From assembly GCA_031264295.1 (NCBI GenBank), contig JAISED010000088.1:1-56434 (forward strand): a stretch of 56,434 nt of DNA, in the 5' to 3' direction. The position numbers and the translations under genes were made by a program. The notes beneath the pieces were generated by a model. The model was not told the DNA's origin. It did not search any database and saw nothing but the letters and a program-made list of their open reading frames with translations. Below are positions 53,863 through 56,434 of the stretch, in pieces. The DNA is from Eubacteriales Family XIII. Incertae Sedis bacterium. Its GTDB lineage: Bacteria; Bacillota; Clostridia; Peptostreptococcales; Anaerovoracaceae. The stretch's first letter is position 1; the number at the start of each line of letters is the position of its first letter.

Positions 53863-53898
53863 GTTCAACTGCATAAGGGTCTTGAACGCGAGCCGTTT

Positions 53899-56250
53899 TC
53901 AGTGCAGCCTTCGTGTATTCACGGATAAGGCTGGTTTTGAGTTTTCCGGAGTCACTGCACAGACGCCGCCTTCGAGTTCAGAAAGCCTCAGGAAATAATT
54001 GCTGAGGTTTTTATTGTTGAGCTTCTTAAATACCCGAGCCAGGGCGCCCGCCGTTTCTCCGGGCGCGTGGCCGCAGGCATAAAGCCTCTTGTAACACTGC
54101 GCCGCCATAGCGTGAAGCCCGTTTTTCTCGTAGATCTTTGCGGCGCCTTCCAGAGCGCCGAGGTATTCTGACTTTTGGGTAAGCTTGTCGTCCGAGGCCG
54201 CCTCTCTATTGAAATCCTCTGCGCTGATCTCAGACAGTCTCTTTTTATCACGCTTCCTCACATTATCAAAGACGATTCCGGTATTCACCACATCGTTCAT
54301 ATCAATATATTCGTTGAAGAGATAGATATTGTAGTCATACAAGCTGCGCGCCTCATCGGCAGTGCGGGCGTCTCCGGAATCGGCTATAGCAAGCAGTTGA
54401 TTCAGGATATTCTGATCAGCGCCGTGTTTTTCAAGCCTGAACTTGATGCGCTCCAGCGCTTGTGATAAATCCCTTATATGCATCAGAGCCGCAAGAATCA
54501 GCTCATCATTCATATAACTGGGCTTGGTCTCATAAAAATATTCCGACAGCAGGACTTCTACGTGCATAGAGTTTTCTAAGTAGTATTTCGACTCCACAGC
54601 AAAGCAAACGTCCGGCTGGAATCTGAAAAGATGAAGAAAGCGAAGAGCCTTTGGAAGTCCTGCGATAAACGCGATCTGTGAATAATAATAATGCATAAGG
54701 GCAGGATTGAATAGTGAAATGGTTTTTATCATCTCATCCGACTGATAACAGCGCATGATCTCGCTTAGAGCCGGATTCAAGCAGGAAACGTATTTATCGT
54801 AAAGCGCGTCGTCTTCCGAACAAAAAATCGCCAAAAACGCCGTATCAGATATAAGATCGGTATCGCGCGCATCGTCCATGGACAGAGCCTTATCAATAGC
54901 CTCGCCGTAATTCCCGTTTAAAAGTAGCATCAGCAGGAAGTGGCGCTTAGAGGCCGTGTTAAGCTCAATCTGCTTTATCATAAAATACTTGAAAATCGTT
55001 TGATAGCCGTCATGCTGAAGCCCTTCCGCCAATGTGTGAGCCTTTATCGGGATAGAGCAGTCAAATAAGGCACTCAAGAAGATGATTATTTCAGACTCGG
55101 GCTGACCCTTCATGCATGAAAGCAGGATCGTAAAGGTATTCATATCGAAAATATCCGAGCAATTCAACCTATAGATGCAGTAGTCGAAAGCCTTTTCCAG
55201 CTTTCCGCGCTGCCAACAGATGTTCGCGGCCGTTGAGCTTATAGCGGCGTAAGCTCTTATAGCATCGCTGTTGACATTCGAGGCTTTAGGATCGAAGGAA
55301 AGGCATATCTTCTCAAAGCCGTCGAGGAAGACGTCATTTCTCATATCGAAGTTCATCTGATAGATCAGATCGACGCTGTCAGAACCGGCGTATTGGGGAT
55401 AAAGCTTTTTCATCAGCAGCACAAGATTGTTGTATATGTCGGCGCGGCTGACCTTGTCGCGAATCGCCCCGGCAAGTTGCATACCCAGATAAAAGTAGGT
55501 CGTGGCTATGGCGATATAGGGCTTGAGGGCGGCGACGGATTTGGGATTCTTGTGAAGCCTCATGAAACTGTCAAAGGCGATATCGTAATGCCTTTCAGCC
55601 AGATGCTCCCTCATTATGTAAAAATCGGTAAGCGGTTTGTGGGCGCCATCCAGGTCTTCCTCTTCGATTTTTGCGGCGTCGTCAAGCAGAGCTATATTTC
55701 TCTGCGCCTTAGATTTGAGAATATTCTCGGAATAGCCGGAGTGGAATATACGGATCTCATTCAAATAAACGCTTTTCAGGTTCGAACCGTCCGGATGCGC
55801 AAGCTGTTCATGAACGGGATTTATGTATTTAATGTCGGGCGCCTGTTTAAAGGCGACAATGAGGGGCGCTTCGTTCATGACTACGCCGGTCGTGCCTTCA
55901 ACGTCAACGATGAGACCGAAAACCGCCTCAATGCCGGGACGCGAAAGCGCACGTTCTATGGCGGCGCGTTCGGATCTGCCGAACGGCGGGTCAAACCACA
56001 TGTCGGCGTCGGGGCACATGATGATGTCGCCGGAGGCGAGAGAAATGGCGTAGTTTCTCGCAGCGGAGAAATCGCCTATCCACTCAAAGCTCGCCACCAC
56101 AGCGCCGAGTGCGCGTGCGGTTTCGACCGTATTGTCGGTAGAGCCGGTGTCAACGACGATCATCTCATCGACGGCGTCCCTATAACTTATGATAGAGCGT
56201 GCGATATTAAATTCTTCATTTTTGGTTATCCAACAAACCGATAATTTCAT
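53899..56250 (-). CDS. Family 2 glycosyltransferase with long TPR-like C-terminal region
   Basis: A 783-residue protein. ATG 56250 follows GGGGGAG at 8 nt. Residues 1-230 are a GT2 (GT-A fold) domain: LSVCWITKNEEFNIARSI, VVDTGSTDNTVETARALGA, AARNYAISLASGDIIM and the DxD-like PDADMWF. The rest (about 230-780) is helical with TPR-like pairs and long hydrophobic/acidic helices, as in Bacillota GT2 proteins that bind peptide or glycan acceptors. It could glycosylate surface proteins or build a surface glycan; the acceptor is unknown. No other glycan genes are adjacent. The 184 bp upstream to the window end are AT-rich and show nothing else. Confidence 0.88.
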   Translation of the reverse strand: MKLSVCWITKNEEFNIARSIISYRDAVDEMIVVDTGSTDNTVETARALGAVVASFEWIGDFSAARNYAISLASGDIIMCPDADMWFDPPFGRSERAAIERALSRPGIEAVFGLIVDVEGTTGVVMNEAPLIVAFKQAPDIKYINPVHEQLAHPDGSNLKSVYLNEIRIFHSGYSENILKSKAQRNIALLDDAAKIEEEDLDGAHKPLTDFYIMREHLAERHYDIAFDSFMRLHKNPKSVAALKPYIAIATTYFYLGMQLAGAIRDKVSRADIYNNLVLLMKKLYPQYAGSDSVDLIYQMNFDMRNDVFLDGFEKICLSFDPKASNVNSDAIRAYAAISSTAANICWQRGKLEKAFDYCIYRLNCSDIFDMNTFTILLSCMKGQPESEIIIFLSALFDCSIPIKAHTLAEGLQHDGYQTIFKYFMIKQIELNTASKRHFLLMLLLNGNYGEAIDKALSMDDARDTDLISDTAFLAIFCSEDDALYDKYVSCLNPALSEIMRCYQSDEMIKTISLFNPALMHYYYSQIAFIAGLPKALRFLHLFRFQPDVCFAVESKYYLENSMHVEVLLSEYFYETKPSYMNDELILAALMHIRDLSQALERIKFRLEKHGADQNILNQLLAIADSGDARTADEARSLYDYNIYLFNEYIDMNDVVNTGIVFDNVRKRDKKRLSEISAEDFNREAASDDKLTQKSEYLGALEGAAKIYEKNGLHAMAAQCYKRLYACGHAPGETAGALARVFKKLNNKNLSNYFLRLSELEGGVCAVTPENSKPALSVNTRRLH

Positions 56251-56434
56251 TACACATTCTCCCCCTTAGAATTTGATTACCTGTATTTTCCCCATATGTA
56301 TAAATAAATTATAACACCAAAGCGGAATTTTGTCATGATTTCGAGTTAAATTTTACGAATTAATGCGGCTTTGACTGCCTGGCCTGTATTAGAAAAAATG
56401 ATAACAAATCCTTTCAAAATCACAAAAACTGTTT

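Overview
The window looks like a chromosomal segment of an anaerobic, Gram-positive-type bacterium, most probably a Clostridia member of the Bacillota. The evidence is the secA-prfB gene pair, a gap-pgk-tpiA-eno cluster followed by secG and preceded by rpoN, AGGAGG-type ribosome binding sites throughout, TTG and GTG starts with strong Shine-Dalgarno sites, a flavodoxin, and a RocB-type hydrolase next to an AGCS amino-acid:cation symporter. I cannot name a genus. No rRNA, tRNA or CRISPR array was seen.

Layout. 0.1-0.9 kb: a type II toxin-antitoxin pair with a PIN toxin and an apparently chimeric antitoxin. 0.9-11.5 kb, minus strand: a crotonase-family enzyme, a YitT membrane protein, a PpaX-like HAD phosphatase, the Tex RNA-binding factor, release factor 2 (with its programmed frameshift), SecA and aspartate kinase. 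11.6-28.4 kb: an accessory block holding a complete type I Wadjet operon (jetABCD, an SMC-like plasmid-restriction system), a 2215-residue secreted or surface protein, a fragment of an arsenate reductase gene, and an AT-rich pair made of an AAA+ ATPase and a protein whose N-terminus resembles the subtilase partner of Iet (ietAS) defence systems, but in which I find no subtilisin catalytic motifs. This pair is the best candidate for something undescribed.

28.5-34.8 kb: a scavenging group (YtcJ-like amidohydrolase, RocB-like M20 hydrolase, AGCS symporter) and a CaiB-type CoA-transferase. 35-46.8 kb: signalling genes. These are a MalT/LAL-type LuxR regulator, a hybrid histidine kinase with an HD-GYP response regulator (c-di-GMP breakdown), a flavodoxin, an AlbA_2-type regulator preceded by a likely DNA-methyltransferase fragment, and a 7TM-PAS-GGDEF diguanylate cyclase (c-di-GMP synthesis). 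47.3-56.3 kb: rpoN, the lower glycolysis genes gap-pgk-tpiA-eno, secG, and a glycosyltransferase with a long helical C-terminal half.

Two sequence-level patterns cut across the genes. First, a 143-bp element that folds end to end into a long imperfect hairpin occurs twice, 46 kb apart, beside prfB and beside eno. Second, short in-frame or intergenic tandem duplications (12, 18, 29, 30, 32-34 and 51 bp units) recur at gene ends and in protein linkers, often adding Ala/Gly/Ser/Glu-rich tails or inserts.
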